Source: Burkholderia sp. (GTDB lineage: Bacteria; Pseudomonadota; Gammaproteobacteria; Burkholderiales; Burkholderiaceae). Taken from it: a stretch of DNA of 64,000 nucleotides. Position numbers and translations under genes: made by a program. This document shows, one piece after another, positions 28,841 to 38,887 of this stretch. Location of the stretch: NCBI GenBank assembly GCA_031253835.1, contig JAIRVP010000065.1, forward strand, positions 62,001-126,000. The letters are read 5' to 3'. Under the pieces are notes generated by a model. It was not told the DNA's origin, searched no databases, and saw nothing but the letters and a program-made list of their open reading frames with translations. How positions within the stretch are numbered: position 1 is the first letter of the stretch; the number at the start of each line of letters is the position of its first letter.

Positions 28841-29479
28841 ATGAAAAAACTGCTTAGCACGCTCCTTCTGTCCCTGGGCCTGGCTGCCGGCCTCGCCCAG
28901 GCTTCGCCCGCCGCGCCGGTCGCCGGCAAGGACTTCGAGGTGATGAAGTCGCCGCAGCCGGCGTCCGCGCCGGCCGGCAAGGTCGAGGTGATCGAGTTCT
29001 TCTGGTACGGCTGCCCGCACTGCTACGAATTCGAGCCGACGATCGAGGCCTGGGTGAAGAAGCAGGGCAACAACATCGACTTCAAGCGCGTGCCGGTCGC
29101 ATTCCGTGACGATTTCGTCCCGCACTCGAAGCTGTTCTACGCGGTGTCCGCGCTCGGCATCGCCGAGAAGGTCACGCCGGCGATCTTCAACGCGATCCAC
29201 AAGCAGAAGAACTACCTGCTGACGCCGCAGGCGCAGGCCGACTTCCTGGCCACGCAGGGCGTCGACAAGAAGCAGTTCATGGACGCGTACAACTCGTTCA
29301 GCGTGCAGGGCGAAGTGAACCAGTCGGCCAAGCTGCTGAAGGACTACGCGATCGACGGCGTGCCGACGGTCGTCGTCCAGGGCAAGTACAAGACGGGCCC
29401 CGCTTACACGAACAGCATCCCGGGCACGGCCCAGGTGCTCGACTTCCTCGTGAAGCAGGTTCAGGACAAGAAGCTCTGA
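28841..29479 (+). CDS. dsbA: Thiol:disulfide interchange protein DsbA
   Basis: A 212-residue periplasmic dithiol oxidase. The signal peptide (KKLLSTLLLSLGLAAGLAQA) is cut near residue 21. The active site is CPHC at 58-61 in FFWYGCPHCYEFEP, and the cis-proline is in GVPTVVV. It introduces disulfides into secreted proteins and is re-oxidised by DsbB, which is not in the window. It lies 70 bp after the SPOR gene and 19 bp before an SDR gene. Confidence 0.95.
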   Translation: MKKLLSTLLLSLGLAAGLAQASPAAPVAGKDFEVMKSPQPASAPAGKVEVIEFFWYGCPHCYEFEPTIEAWVKKQGNNIDFKRVPVAFRDDFVPHSKLFYAVSALGIAEKVTPAIFNAIHKQKNYLLTPQAQADFLATQGVDKKQFMDAYNSFSVQGEVNQSAKLLKDYAIDGVPTVVVQGKYKTGPAYTNSIPGTAQVLDFLVKQVQDKKL

Positions 29480-29498
29480 TCCCCGTCCGCGCACCGGC

Positions 29499-30272
29499 AT
29501 GACTACTCCGCTGAAGGTCTTCATCACCGGTGCGTCGAGCGGCCTCGGCCTCGCGATGGCCGAGGAATACGCCCGCCAGGGCGCCACGCTCGCCCTCGTC
29601 GCGCGACGCACCGATGCACTCGATGCGTTCGCGCGGCGATTCCCCAAGCTGACCATCTCCGTCTATTCCGCCGACGTGCGCGACGCCGATGCGCTCGCGA
29701 CGGCCGCCGCGTCGTTCATCGCGACGCACGGCTGCCCCGACGTCGTGATCGCGAACGCGGGCATCAGCCAGGGCGCCGTCACGGGCCAGGGCGATCTCGC
29801 GACGTTCCGCGACGTGATGGACATCAACTACTACGGGATGGTCGCGACGTTCGAGCCGTTCGTCGGCCCGATGACGGCCGCGCGCCACGGCACGCTGGTC
29901 GGCGTCGCGAGCGTCGCCGGCGTACGCGGCCTGCCGGGCTCCGGCGCGTACAGCGCGTCGAAATCGGCTGCGATCAAGTATCTCGAAGCGCTGCGCGTCG
30001 AGCTGCGCCCGGCCGGCGTCGGCGTCGTGACGATCGCGCCCGGCTATATCCGCACGCCGATGACCGCGCACAACCCGTACCGGATGCCGTTCCTGATGGA
30101 CGCCGACCGCTTCGCCGCACGCGCGGCGCAGGCGATCGCGCGGCAGCACGCGTTCCGCGTGATTCCATGGCAGATGGGCGTCGTCGCGAAGGTGCTGCAC
30201 GTGCTGCCGCGCTGGCTGTACGACCGCCTGTTCGAAAAGGCACCGCGCAAGCCGAAGGCCGGCGCGCACTGA
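29499..30272 (+). CDS. SDR-family oxidoreductase
   Basis: A 257-residue short-chain dehydrogenase. The cofactor site is TGASSGLGLA (about 10-19), NAGIS marks the central strand, and the catalytic pair is YSASK with Ser upstream. The C-terminal region with YRMPFLMDADRFAARAAQAI resembles the YqjQ/DltE-like subgroup of SDRs. Substrate is unknown. It follows dsbA by 19 bp and is probably co-transcribed. Confidence 0.85.
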   Translation: MTTPLKVFITGASSGLGLAMAEEYARQGATLALVARRTDALDAFARRFPKLTISVYSADVRDADALATAAASFIATHGCPDVVIANAGISQGAVTGQGDLATFRDVMDINYYGMVATFEPFVGPMTAARHGTLVGVASVAGVRGLPGSGAYSASKSAAIKYLEALRVELRPAGVGVVTIAPGYIRTPMTAHNPYRMPFLMDADRFAARAAQAIARQHAFRVIPWQMGVVAKVLHVLPRWLYDRLFEKAPRKPKAGAH

Positions 30273-30594
30273 CGGATTCGCCGAGGCGGCCCCGCGCGAT
30301 GTGCGCCGGGCCGTATCGCCGCCGCCGACGCGCCGGTTTCGCGTCACCCTCCTCGGCGTCTTTGCCGCGCCGAGCCCCCTCGCCGCCCCCGGCCCCCCCC
30401 CTTCCGCCGCATCAACACCCGTTCCGTCGCGAACGCAGCCGTTTTTCGGTCAATTCGCAGCGTTCCGTCGCCTTTTTTCACGCGTCCCGCGCTTTGACGG
30501 TATGCTATTCGCCAGCCGCGCCGGCCCCGCCTGCTTCCGGGCCGCGCCCGCATCCCGTCACCCAGCAAAAAACACAAGCCACGTGGGAGATCCT
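30273..30594. other. 322-bp intergenic region with a C9 tract
   Basis: No gene seen. A nine-C homopolymer lies at about 30393-30401. Further on, TTTGACGG and TATGCTATT near 30494-30510 resemble promoter elements for the binding-protein gene, though the two motifs are too close together to form one promoter. Confidence 0.35.
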
Positions 30595-32190
30595 ATGCAC
30601 GTCAAGCTGTTCGCGGCGGCCGCCGTTGCCGCCGCCCTCGCCGCCCCCGGCCTCGCCGCCGCCAAGCCGCTCACCGTCTGCACGGAATCGAGCCCGGACG
30701 GCTTCGACGTCGTGCAGTACAACTCGCTCGTCACGACCAACGCGTCGGCCGACGTGATCTTCAACACGCTCGTGTCCTACGACGAAGCCGCGAAGAAGGT
30801 CGTGCCCGCACTCGCCGACAAATGGGAAGCGAGCGCCGACGGCCTCACGTACACGTTCCACCTGCGCCCGAACGTCGCGTTCCAGACCACCGACTACTTC
30901 AAGCCGGGCCGCACGCTGAACGCGGACGACGTCGTGTTCACGTTCACGCGGATGCTCGACGATTCGAACCCGTGGCACAAGGTGGCCGGCGCGAGCGGCT
31001 TCCCGCACGCGCAGTCGATGGGCCTCGTGAAGCTCGTGAAGTCGGTCACGAAGGTCGACGACAGCACGGTGAAGTTCGTGCTGAACGAGCCGAACGCGAC
31101 GTTCGTGCCGATCCTGACGATGGGCTTCGCGTCGATCTACTCGGCCGAATACGCGGACCAGCTGCTGAAGGCCGGCAAGCAGGCCGACCTGAACGCGAAG
31201 CCGGTCGGCACGGGCCCGTTCGTACTGAAGAGCTATACGAAGGACGCGCTGATCCGCTACGACGTGAACCCGACGTATTGGGGCACGAAGCCGAAGGTCG
31301 ACCGGCTGATCTACGCGATCACGCCCGACCCGTCGGTGCGCCTGCAGAAGGTGAAGGCCGGCGAATGCCAGATCGCGCTGTCGCCGAAGCCGCAGGACGT
31401 GCTCGCCGCGAAGGGCGAAAGCGCGCTGAAGGTCGTGCAGACGCCCGCGTTCATGACCGCGTTCGTCGCGCTGAACTCGCAGAAGAAGCCGCTCGACAAC
31501 GACAAGGTGCGCGAGGCGCTGAACCTCGCGTTCGATCGCGCGACCTACCTGAAGGTCGTGTTCGACAACACCGCGACGGCCGCGAACAACCCGTATCCGC
31601 CGAACACGTGGAGCTACGCGAAGGACGTCGCGCCGTATGCGTACGATCCCGCGAAGGCGAAGCAGCTGCTCGCGCAGGCCGGCTTCCCGAACGGCTTCTC
31701 GACGACGATCTGGACGCGCCCGACCGGCAGCGTGCTGAACCCGAACCCGAAGGTCGGCGCGGAGCTGCTGCAGGCCGACCTCGCGAAGATCGGCGTGAAG
31801 GCCGAGGTGAAAGTGATCGAATGGGGCGAGCTGATCAAGCAGGCGAAGCTCGGCCAGCATGACATGCTGTTCATGGGCTGGGCCGGCGACAACGGCGATC
31901 CGGACAACTACCTGTCGCCGCTGTTCAGCTGCAACGCGGTGAAGTCGGGCATCAACTTCGCGCGCTTCTGCGATGCGCAGCTCGACAAGCTGATCGCCGA
32001 CGGCAAGTCGACGGCCGACCAGGCGAAGCGCGCGAAGCTGTACGAATCCGCGCAGAAGATCATCCACGACCAGGCGCTGTGGATCCCGCTCGGCTACCCG
32101 ACTGCCGCGGCGCTGACGCGCACGAACGTGAGCGGTTATCACGTGAGTCCGTTCGGACGCCAGAACTTCACGACGGTCGCCGTGCAGTAA
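30595..32190 (+). CDS. Peptide ABC transporter substrate-binding protein (DppA-type)
   Basis: A 531-residue periplasmic binding protein of the SBP_bac_5 family. The signal peptide (KLFAAAAVAAALAAPGLAAA) is cut near residue 21. Family stretches TVCTESSPDGFDVVQYNS, DDVVFTFTRMLDD and GWAGDNGDPDNYLSPLFSC are intact and closely resemble DppA of dipeptide/heme uptake. No permease or ATPase genes follow in this window: an ABC-F gene comes next, 192 bp away. The permease parts must be encoded elsewhere. GGGAG sits 7 bases before the ATG. Confidence 0.88.
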   Translation: MHVKLFAAAAVAAALAAPGLAAAKPLTVCTESSPDGFDVVQYNSLVTTNASADVIFNTLVSYDEAAKKVVPALADKWEASADGLTYTFHLRPNVAFQTTDYFKPGRTLNADDVVFTFTRMLDDSNPWHKVAGASGFPHAQSMGLVKLVKSVTKVDDSTVKFVLNEPNATFVPILTMGFASIYSAEYADQLLKAGKQADLNAKPVGTGPFVLKSYTKDALIRYDVNPTYWGTKPKVDRLIYAITPDPSVRLQKVKAGECQIALSPKPQDVLAAKGESALKVVQTPAFMTAFVALNSQKKPLDNDKVREALNLAFDRATYLKVVFDNTATAANNPYPPNTWSYAKDVAPYAYDPAKAKQLLAQAGFPNGFSTTIWTRPTGSVLNPNPKVGAELLQADLAKIGVKAEVKVIEWGELIKQAKLGQHDMLFMGWAGDNGDPDNYLSPLFSCNAVKSGINFARFCDAQLDKLIADGKSTADQAKRAKLYESAQKIIHDQALWIPLGYPTAAALTRTNVSGYHVSPFGRQNFTTVAVQ

Positions 32191-32382
32191 CCGTGCGTGG
32201 CGCGCAAGCGACGGCGTGCGCGCCGCTCGCTTGCGGCCCGCGCGCTTCGCTTGCTACACTGCGCGCCTATTCCTCATACCGGACGCCAGCCAAAGTGAAC
32301 AACTAAGCCTTCCCGAAATGTTTTCGCCGCCCGTGCCACGCATGCCGCGCGCGAAGGTCTTCACGCATTTTTGGAGGTGCTT

Positions 32383-34026
32383 ATGGCTGCAGCCACGCCC
32401 ACCGGCGCGCTCGTCGCGCTTCATCACGTTTCCTTCCGCTTCGACGACGGCGTCACGCTGTTCGATTCGCTCGACCTGTCCATCGATCGCACGCCGACCG
32501 GCATCGTCGGCCGCAACGGCATCGGCAAGAGCCTGCTCGCGCAACTGATCGCGGGCCGCCGTACGCCGAGCGCGGGGACGATCGAGCGGCACACGCCCGT
32601 CGTCTACGTCGCGCAGCAGCATGACGACGACGCAGCGGCCAGCCCGCGGACCGTCGCGCAGATCGCCGCGCTCGATGCGCCGCTCGGCGCGCTCGCGCGT
32701 CTCGCCAACGGCCGCGCGGAACCGCACGACTTCGACCTGATCGGCGATCGCTGGGATCTCGCGGAGCGGCTGCGCACGGCACTCGACGCGGCCGGCCTGC
32801 ACGGCGTCCAGCCCGACACGCCTGCGCACGCGCTGAGCGGCGGCCAGCTCGCACGCGTCGCGCTGATCGGCGCGCTGCTGTCGGGCGCCGGCCTGCTCGT
32901 GCTCGACGAACCGACCAACCATCTCGACGCGCCGGGCCGCGCATGGCTGCATGCGGCGCTCGACGGCTGGCGCGGCGGCGTCGTCATCGTGAGCCACGAT
33001 CGGGCGCTGCTCGCCGGCGTGCAGCGCATCGTCGAGCTGACGCCGCACGGCGCACGCTCGTACGGCGGCAACTACGCGCTCTACCGCGCGCAGCGCGACG
33101 CGGAACAGGATGCCGCGCAAGCAGCGCTCGACCATGCGCGTACCGAACGCGGGCGCGTGCGGCGCAGGCTCGAACTGGAACACGACACGATCCAGCGCCA
33201 CGCGGCTGCGTCGCTGCGCGACGCGAAGACGGCCAACCTGTCGTCGATGGCGCGTCAGAGCCGCAAGGGGGCGGCGCGCAGCATCATGGGGCACGTCCGG
33301 CGTCATCAGGACGCGTTCAAGACGGTGCTCGACGCACGCGTGCAGCAGGCGGCCGCGCGCGTCGAAGCCGATGTGCCCGTGCTCGTGTCGCTGCCGGGCA
33401 CCGAGGTGAGCGCACGCCGCCAGCTGTTCACGCTCGACCGCGCGCAGCTGCCGTGGCAAGCGGCCGGCGCTGCCGAGGCGATCACGTGGTCCGCGAGCGG
33501 CGCCGTGCGCGTCGCGCTGACGGGCCCGAACGGCTGCGGCAAATCGACGTTGCTGAGGATGCTAGCGGGCGAGCTCGCGCCGCGTTCGGGTGACTGCACG
33601 ACACACGTGAGCGCCGCGTATCTCGACCAGCGGCTCGCGCTGCTCGATCCCGAACGCTCGATCGTCGAACAGTTGGGGCTGCTCGATACGCCGCTCGCCG
33701 AAGGCGACCTGCGCAGCCGTCTCGCGTTGTTGCAGCTCGACGCGACACGCGCGACGCAGCCCGCCCGGCAGCTGAGCGGCGGCGAACGGCTGAAGGCCGC
33801 GCTCGCATGCGCGTTGTGGCGCGGCACGCCCGCGCAGCTGTTGCTGCTCGACGAGCCGACCAATCACCTCGATCTCGAATCGGTGCGTGCGATCGAAGCC
33901 GCGCTGGCCGGCTTCCCGGGTGCGATCGTGGTCGCGTCGCACGACCCCGCGTTTCTCGCGGCGCTCGAACCGACGCACACGATGCAATGGCATCACGACG
34001 GGTGGCGCTACGAACCCGTCGTGTAA
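32383..34026 (+). CDS. ABC-F family ATPase
   Basis: A 547-residue soluble protein with two ABC modules in tandem and no membrane segment. Module one has GRNGIGKSLL, LSGGQLARVALI and LLVLDEPTNHLD; module two has GPNGCGKSTLL, LSGGERLKAALA and LLLLDEPTNHLD. The DEPTNHLD Walker B, shared by both modules, is diagnostic of ABC-F translation factors. The inter-module linker (about 235-330) is basic and helical. Such proteins act on ribosomes; some give antibiotic resistance, others are housekeeping, and the subgroup cannot be fixed here. GGAGG upstream selects the ATG at 32383. Confidence 0.88.
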   Translation: MAAATPTGALVALHHVSFRFDDGVTLFDSLDLSIDRTPTGIVGRNGIGKSLLAQLIAGRRTPSAGTIERHTPVVYVAQQHDDDAAASPRTVAQIAALDAPLGALARLANGRAEPHDFDLIGDRWDLAERLRTALDAAGLHGVQPDTPAHALSGGQLARVALIGALLSGAGLLVLDEPTNHLDAPGRAWLHAALDGWRGGVVIVSHDRALLAGVQRIVELTPHGARSYGGNYALYRAQRDAEQDAAQAALDHARTERGRVRRRLELEHDTIQRHAAASLRDAKTANLSSMARQSRKGAARSIMGHVRRHQDAFKTVLDARVQQAAARVEADVPVLVSLPGTEVSARRQLFTLDRAQLPWQAAGAAEAITWSASGAVRVALTGPNGCGKSTLLRMLAGELAPRSGDCTTHVSAAYLDQRLALLDPERSIVEQLGLLDTPLAEGDLRSRLALLQLDATRATQPARQLSGGERLKAALACALWRGTPAQLLLLDEPTNHLDLESVRAIEAALAGFPGAIVVASHDPAFLAALEPTHTMQWHHDGWRYEPVV

Positions 34027-34042
34027 CGACGACGCAGCGCGC

Positions 34043-35122
34043 TCAGCCGGCGGTGCGGAACCGCAGCACGCCGTCGTCGCCCTGCTCGCGCACGAGCTCG
34101 CCCGCGAGCCACAGCAGGTTCAGGTGCGCGAGCGCCTCGCCGAGCGCGAACGTCATCTGGTGGATGTCGAGCTCGCGGCGGCGGAACATGATCGGCACGA
34201 TGTCGGCCGCGCTCATCGGCTTTTCCGCGCACGCGACGCGCACCTCCGCGAGCCGCGCGTCGTGGTGTTCGCGCAGTTGCACGATGCGCGTGCGCACGCC
34301 GCGGAACGGCTTGCCGTGCGACGGCAGCACGAGCGTGTCGGGCGCCATCGTCTCGTAGCGGCCGAGCGACTGCAGGTACAGCGCGAGCGGGTTCCCTTCC
34401 GGTTCGAGGTCGAACACGGACACGTTCGTCGAGATGCGCGGCAGCACCATGTCGCCGGAAATCAGCACGCCGTCCGCCTCGCTGTGCAGCGCGCAATGTT
34501 CAGGCGAATGGCCGAAGCCGGTGACGACGCGCCACGTGCGCGCGCCGATCGTCACCGCGTCGCCTTCGCGCAGGCGCCGGTAGCGCGGCGGCACGGCCGG
34601 CACGAGATCCGAGTAGTAGTTGCGGCGGTTGCGCAGCTTGTCGAGCGCGGCCGGATCGGTCAGCCCGTGGCGCGCGAAGTGATCGGCGGCGGCCGCGCCG
34701 CCCGCGTTCGAGCCGTTGCCGGCCGCCATCAGGCAGCCGAACATGTACTCGCCGAGCGTCATCCACAGCCGCACGTTCCAGCGGCCCTTTTCGCCGCCTT
34801 CGCACAGCCAGTTCGCGAGGCCGAAGTGATCGGGGTGGCAGTGCGTGACGAGCACGCGCAGCACCGGCAGGCCGTCGAGATGCGTGTCGAAGATCTGCTC
34901 CCAGTGCGTGCGGATCGCGTCCGACGCGATCCCGCAATCGACGATCGTCCAGCCGGCCTGCCCGTCGATCTCGTCGCGCAGCAGCCAGAGGTTGATGTGG
35001 TCGAGCGAGAACGGCAGCGGCATGCGCAGCCAGCGCACGCCGGGCGCGACCTCGAACGTGTCGCCCGCGGCGGGCAGCGTGTCGGCGAAGGGGTAGTCGA
35101 GTTGGTGTTCCAGTGCGTTCAT
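34043..35122 (-). CDS. MBL-fold metallo-hydrolase
   Basis: A 359-residue metallo-beta-lactamase-fold hydrolase. The metal-binding motif is THCHPDHFGLA (HxHxDH), with the later histidine in FGHSPEHCALH, the acid in LISGDMVLP and a final SHGKPFRG. The C-terminal ~90 residues (LREHHDARLAEV...AHLNLLWLAGELV) form the helical extension seen in LACTB2-like and thioesterase-like members. The substrate is unknown; these enzymes hydrolyse thioesters, phosphoesters or lactones. It is tail-to-tail with the ABC-F gene and divergent from aceK. Confidence 0.85.
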   Translation of the reverse strand: MNALEHQLDYPFADTLPAAGDTFEVAPGVRWLRMPLPFSLDHINLWLLRDEIDGQAGWTIVDCGIASDAIRTHWEQIFDTHLDGLPVLRVLVTHCHPDHFGLANWLCEGGEKGRWNVRLWMTLGEYMFGCLMAAGNGSNAGGAAAADHFARHGLTDPAALDKLRNRRNYYSDLVPAVPPRYRRLREGDAVTIGARTWRVVTGFGHSPEHCALHSEADGVLISGDMVLPRISTNVSVFDLEPEGNPLALYLQSLGRYETMAPDTLVLPSHGKPFRGVRTRIVQLREHHDARLAEVRVACAEKPMSAADIVPIMFRRRELDIHQMTFALGEALAHLNLLWLAGELVREQGDDGVLRFRTAG

Positions 35123-35426
35123 CGGTGGGGCGTCTCGTCGTTATCTGTGCGAATGCACGCCGGCGGCAGGCACGGCGGGCGTTGCGTCGATTCTATCGCC
35201 GTCGCGCGAAACGCGTGCCCGGCGGCGGCCGGGCGATCAAAAAAAGTTCGTGCCAGAATCGGTTCCGTACCCGTATCTTTACGCGAAGATGCACCGAACG
35301 GCACGCAACGGCGAACAACGCGCCGATTGACGGCTGCTGGCGCGCCACCCCGAAAGTCATTGAAACGCCGACTTGGGCGCTAAAATGGCGAGTGCTTACA
35401 GCCCCTCCCGAACGAGCCTGCACGCG
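35123..35426. other. 304-bp divergent intergenic region
   Basis: Lies between the MBL-fold gene and aceK and must carry both promoters. AT-richer patches at about 35237-35250 (TCAAAAAAAGTTC) and 35270-35283 are the likeliest sites. I see no clear operator or structured RNA. Confidence 0.35.
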
Positions 35427-37244
35427 ATGAATCACTTCCCCAAACTGCTGTCGTCGCAGATCGGTTTCGACGTCGCGCAGACGATGCTCGAATACTTCGA
35501 TCGCCACTACCGGATCTTCCGTGAAGCGGCGGTCGAGGCGAAGACGCTGTACGAGCATGGCGACTGGCACGGGCTGCAGCGGCTCGCGCGCGAGCGGATC
35601 ACGTCGTACGACGATCGCGTGCAGGAATGCGTCGAGGTGCTGGAAGACGAATACGACGCGGAGAACATCGACGACGAAGTGTGGCAACAGATCAAGCTGC
35701 ACTACATCGGCCTGCTCACGTCGCACCGCCAGCCCGAGTGCGCGGAGACCTTCTTCAATTCGGTGTGCTGCAAGATCCTGCACCGCTCGTACTTCAGCAA
35801 CGATTTCATCTTCGTGCGCCCGGCGATCTCGACCGAGTACCTGGAGAACGACGAACCGGCCGCGAAGCCGACCTACCGCGCGTACTACCCGGGCACCGAC
35901 GGGCTCGCCAGCACGCTCGAGCGCATCGTCACGAACTTCCAGCTCGAACCGGCGTTCGAGGATCTCCCGCGCGACATCGGCTGCGTGATGCAGGCGATCG
36001 ACGACGAATTCGGCCACTTCGACGAAGCGCCGAATTTCCAGATCCACGTGCTGTCGTCGCTGTTCTTCCGCAACAAGAGCGCGTACATCATCGGCCGCAT
36101 CATCAACGCCGACCGCGTGCTGCCGTTCGCGGTGCCGATCCGCCACGTACGGCCGGGCGTGCTCGCGCTCGATACCGTGCTGCTGCGCCGCGACCTGCTG
36201 CAGATCATCTTCAGCTTCTCGCACTCGTACTTCCTCGTCGACATGGGCGTGCCGTCCGCGTACGTCGACTTCCTGTGCACGATCATGCCGGGCAAGCCGA
36301 AGGCCGAGATCTACACGTCGGTCGGCCTGCAGAAGCAGGGCAAGAACCTGTTCTACCGCGACCTGCTGCACCACCTGTCCCACTCGAGCGACCGCTTCAT
36401 CATCGCGCCCGGGATCAAGGGCCTCGTGATGCTCGTGTTCACGCTGCCGTCGTTCCCGTACGTGTTCAAGATCATCAAGGACCACTTCCCGCCGCCGAAG
36501 GAAACGACGCGCGCGCAGATCATGGAGAAGTACCAGCTCGTGAAGCGCCACGACCGCCTCGGGCGGATGGCCGACACGCTCGAGTATTCGAGCGTCGCGC
36601 TGCCGCTCGCGCGGCTCGACCACGCGCTCGTGCGCGAGCTCGAGAAGGAAGTGCCGTCGCTGCTCGAATACGAGGACGACAATCTCGTGATCAAGCACCT
36701 GTACATCGAGCGCCGGATGACGCCGCTCAACCTGTACCTGCAGAACGGCAGCGACGCGGATGTCGAGCACGGCGTGAAGGAATACGGCAACGCGGTGAAG
36801 GAGCTGATGAAGGCGAACATCTTCCCCGGCGACATGCTGTACAAGAACTTCGGCGTCACGCGCCACGGCCGCGTCGTGTTCTACGACTACGACGAGATCG
36901 AGTACCTGACCGACTGCAACGTGCGTCGCGTGCCGCCGCCGCGCAACGAGGAAGACGAGCTGTCCGGCGAACCGTGGTATACCGTCGGCCCGCACGACAT
37001 CTTTCCGGAGACCTACGGACCGTTCCTGCTCGGCGACCCGCGCGTGCGCGGCGTGTTCATGAAGCATCACGCGGACTTTTTCGATCCCGCGCTGTGGCAG
37101 GCGAGCAAGGACAAGCTGATGCAGGGCGAATTGCCCGATTTTTACCCGTACGACACGGCGCTGCGCTTCAGCGTGCGCTACCCCGCGCGCTTCGGCGCGA
37201 CGGACCAGAACGACGGCGAAGGCAACGCGCAGCGCGCTGCCTGA
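35427..37244 (+). CDS. aceK: Isocitrate dehydrogenase kinase/phosphatase
   Basis: A 605-residue bifunctional enzyme that phosphorylates and dephosphorylates isocitrate dehydrogenase to divert carbon to the glyoxylate shunt. The N-terminal regulatory domain (about 1-310) is followed by a kinase-like domain with the ATP loop APGIKGLVMLVFTLPSF (about 325-341), the IKHLYIERRMTPLNLY hinge region and YDYDEIEYLTD (metal-binding Asp). Length agrees with other Burkholderia AceK. The ATG at 35427 begins MNHFPKLLSSQIGFDVAQ. No glyoxylate-shunt genes are adjacent. Confidence 0.93.
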   Translation: MNHFPKLLSSQIGFDVAQTMLEYFDRHYRIFREAAVEAKTLYEHGDWHGLQRLARERITSYDDRVQECVEVLEDEYDAENIDDEVWQQIKLHYIGLLTSHRQPECAETFFNSVCCKILHRSYFSNDFIFVRPAISTEYLENDEPAAKPTYRAYYPGTDGLASTLERIVTNFQLEPAFEDLPRDIGCVMQAIDDEFGHFDEAPNFQIHVLSSLFFRNKSAYIIGRIINADRVLPFAVPIRHVRPGVLALDTVLLRRDLLQIIFSFSHSYFLVDMGVPSAYVDFLCTIMPGKPKAEIYTSVGLQKQGKNLFYRDLLHHLSHSSDRFIIAPGIKGLVMLVFTLPSFPYVFKIIKDHFPPPKETTRAQIMEKYQLVKRHDRLGRMADTLEYSSVALPLARLDHALVRELEKEVPSLLEYEDDNLVIKHLYIERRMTPLNLYLQNGSDADVEHGVKEYGNAVKELMKANIFPGDMLYKNFGVTRHGRVVFYDYDEIEYLTDCNVRRVPPPRNEEDELSGEPWYTVGPHDIFPETYGPFLLGDPRVRGVFMKHHADFFDPALWQASKDKLMQGELPDFYPYDTALRFSVRYPARFGATDQNDGEGNAQRAA

Positions 37245-37300
37245 CGCCGGTGACACCGAACCCGATATCGACCCGATTTCCGCCAACGGAATCCACACCG

Positions 37301-38068
37301 ATGAACACCCAAGACAATCCGCTTTCACATCTGTTCGACAACAACGAAGCCTGGGTCAAGCGCAAGCTCGAGGACGATCCGGAATTCTTCGCGCGTCTCG
37401 CCGACCAGCAGGCGCCGGAATATCTGTGGATCGGCTGCTCGGATTCGCGCGTGCCAGCGAACCAGATCATCGGCCTGCCGCCGGGCGAAGTATTCGTGCA
37501 CCGCAACATCGCGAACGTCGTCGTGCACAGCGACCTGAACTGCCTGTCGGTGATCCAGTTCGCGGTCGACATCCTGCGCGTGAAGCACATCATGGTCGTC
37601 GGCCACTACGGCTGCTCGGGCGTGAACGCGGCGCTGCTCAACCGCCGCGTCGGCCTCGCGGACAACTGGCTGCATCACGTGCAGGACGTGCGCGAGCGCC
37701 ACGCGGAGCTGCTCGACGGCTGGCCGGTCGGCGAAGCGCGCTATCGCCGCCTGATCGAGCTGAACGCGATCGAGCAGGTCGTCAACGTGTGCCGCACGAC
37801 GATCGTCAACGACGCGTGGGCCCGCGGCCAGTCGCTCACCGTGCACGGGCTCGTGTACGGCGTGCACGACGGCCGGATGCGCAACCTCGGGATGGCCGTG
37901 TCGAACTTCGCAGCGCTCGACGAGACCTACAAGCGTTGCGTGGCCGCGCTCACCGCCGGCGGCGAGCATGCACCGGACAACGACATGATCGCGGCGGACG
38001 CCGCACGGCTCGAAAGCGTCGCGCAGGCGGTCGCCGCGACGCTGAAGCCGTGCGACGACGCAAAGTAA
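37301..38068 (+). CDS. can: Beta-class carbonic anhydrase
   Basis: A 255-residue zinc enzyme that interconverts CO2 and bicarbonate. Zinc ligands and the Asp-Arg dyad are visible: Cys46 and Asp48-Ser-Arg50 in IGCSDSRV, and His102 and Cys105 in GHYGCSG. The sequence pattern (PEYLWIGCSDSRVPANQI, HRNIANVVVHSD) is that of E. coli Can. It starts 56 bp after aceK, on the same strand, so co-transcription is possible. Its role is probably bicarbonate supply for carboxylases. Confidence 0.95.
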   Translation: MNTQDNPLSHLFDNNEAWVKRKLEDDPEFFARLADQQAPEYLWIGCSDSRVPANQIIGLPPGEVFVHRNIANVVVHSDLNCLSVIQFAVDILRVKHIMVVGHYGCSGVNAALLNRRVGLADNWLHHVQDVRERHAELLDGWPVGEARYRRLIELNAIEQVVNVCRTTIVNDAWARGQSLTVHGLVYGVHDGRMRNLGMAVSNFAALDETYKRCVAALTAGGEHAPDNDMIAADAARLESVAQAVAATLKPCDDAK

Positions 38069-38170
38069 CGCGGCATTCGCCTGGCGGCCGCTGCCACGTG
38101 GCCGCGGCACGTATCGAACGGATCTGACACCGGCACCGCCGCGGCGGCGCCCAGGAAAGGAGCGACGGGC

Positions 38171-38848
38171 ATGAAAACCGTATTGATCGTCGGTGCATCG
38201 CGCGGCCTCGGCCGCGAATTCGTCCGGCAATACCGGCGCGACGGCTGGAACGTGATCGCGACCGCGCGCGACGACGCATCGCTCGACGCGCTGCGCGCGC
38301 TTGGTGCGCAGGCGCATGCGCTCGACATCGCGCAGCCCGAGCAGATCGCAGCGCTCGGCTGGAAGCTCGACGGCGAACGGCTCGATGCGGCCGTGCTCGT
38401 GTCGGGCGTGTACGGGCCGCGCACCGAAGGCGTCGAGACGATCACCGCCGAGGATTTCGACGCGGTGATGCATACGAACGTGCGCGGGCCGATGCAACTG
38501 CTGCCGATCCTGCTGCCGCTCGTCGAGGATGCGCGCGGCGTGCTGGCCGTCGTGTCGAGCCGGATGGGCAGCATCGCCGAGGCGACCGGCACGACCGGCT
38601 GGCTGTACCGCGCGAGCAAGGCCGCGCTGAACGACGCGCTGCGCATCGCGTCGCTGCAGACGCGCCATGCCGCGTGCATTGCGCTGCACCCCGGCTGGGT
38701 GCGCACCGACATGGGCGGCGCGCAGGCCGCGATCGACCCGGAAACCAGCGTGACCGGCATGCGCCGCGTGATCGCCGAATCCGGTTCGGACGTGTCGCAG
38801 GCCAACGGCCGCTTCTTCCAGTACGACGGCATCGAGCTGAGCTGGTGA
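38171..38848 (+). CDS. SDR-family oxidoreductase
   Basis: A 225-residue short-chain dehydrogenase with cofactor motif IVGASRGLGREF (5-16) and active site YRASKAALN. It resembles the compact CsgA-like SDRs of proteobacteria. Substrate unknown. It begins 102 bp after can and ends 39 bp before the YchJ-like gene, all on the same strand. Confidence 0.85.
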   Translation: MKTVLIVGASRGLGREFVRQYRRDGWNVIATARDDASLDALRALGAQAHALDIAQPEQIAALGWKLDGERLDAAVLVSGVYGPRTEGVETITAEDFDAVMHTNVRGPMQLLPILLPLVEDARGVLAVVSSRMGSIAEATGTTGWLYRASKAALNDALRIASLQTRHAACIALHPGWVRTDMGGAQAAIDPETSVTGMRRVIAESGSDVSQANGRFFQYDGIELSW

Positions 38849-38887
38849 GCCGAACCGACAACCGATCGTCGTTAATTCCCGTTTCGC

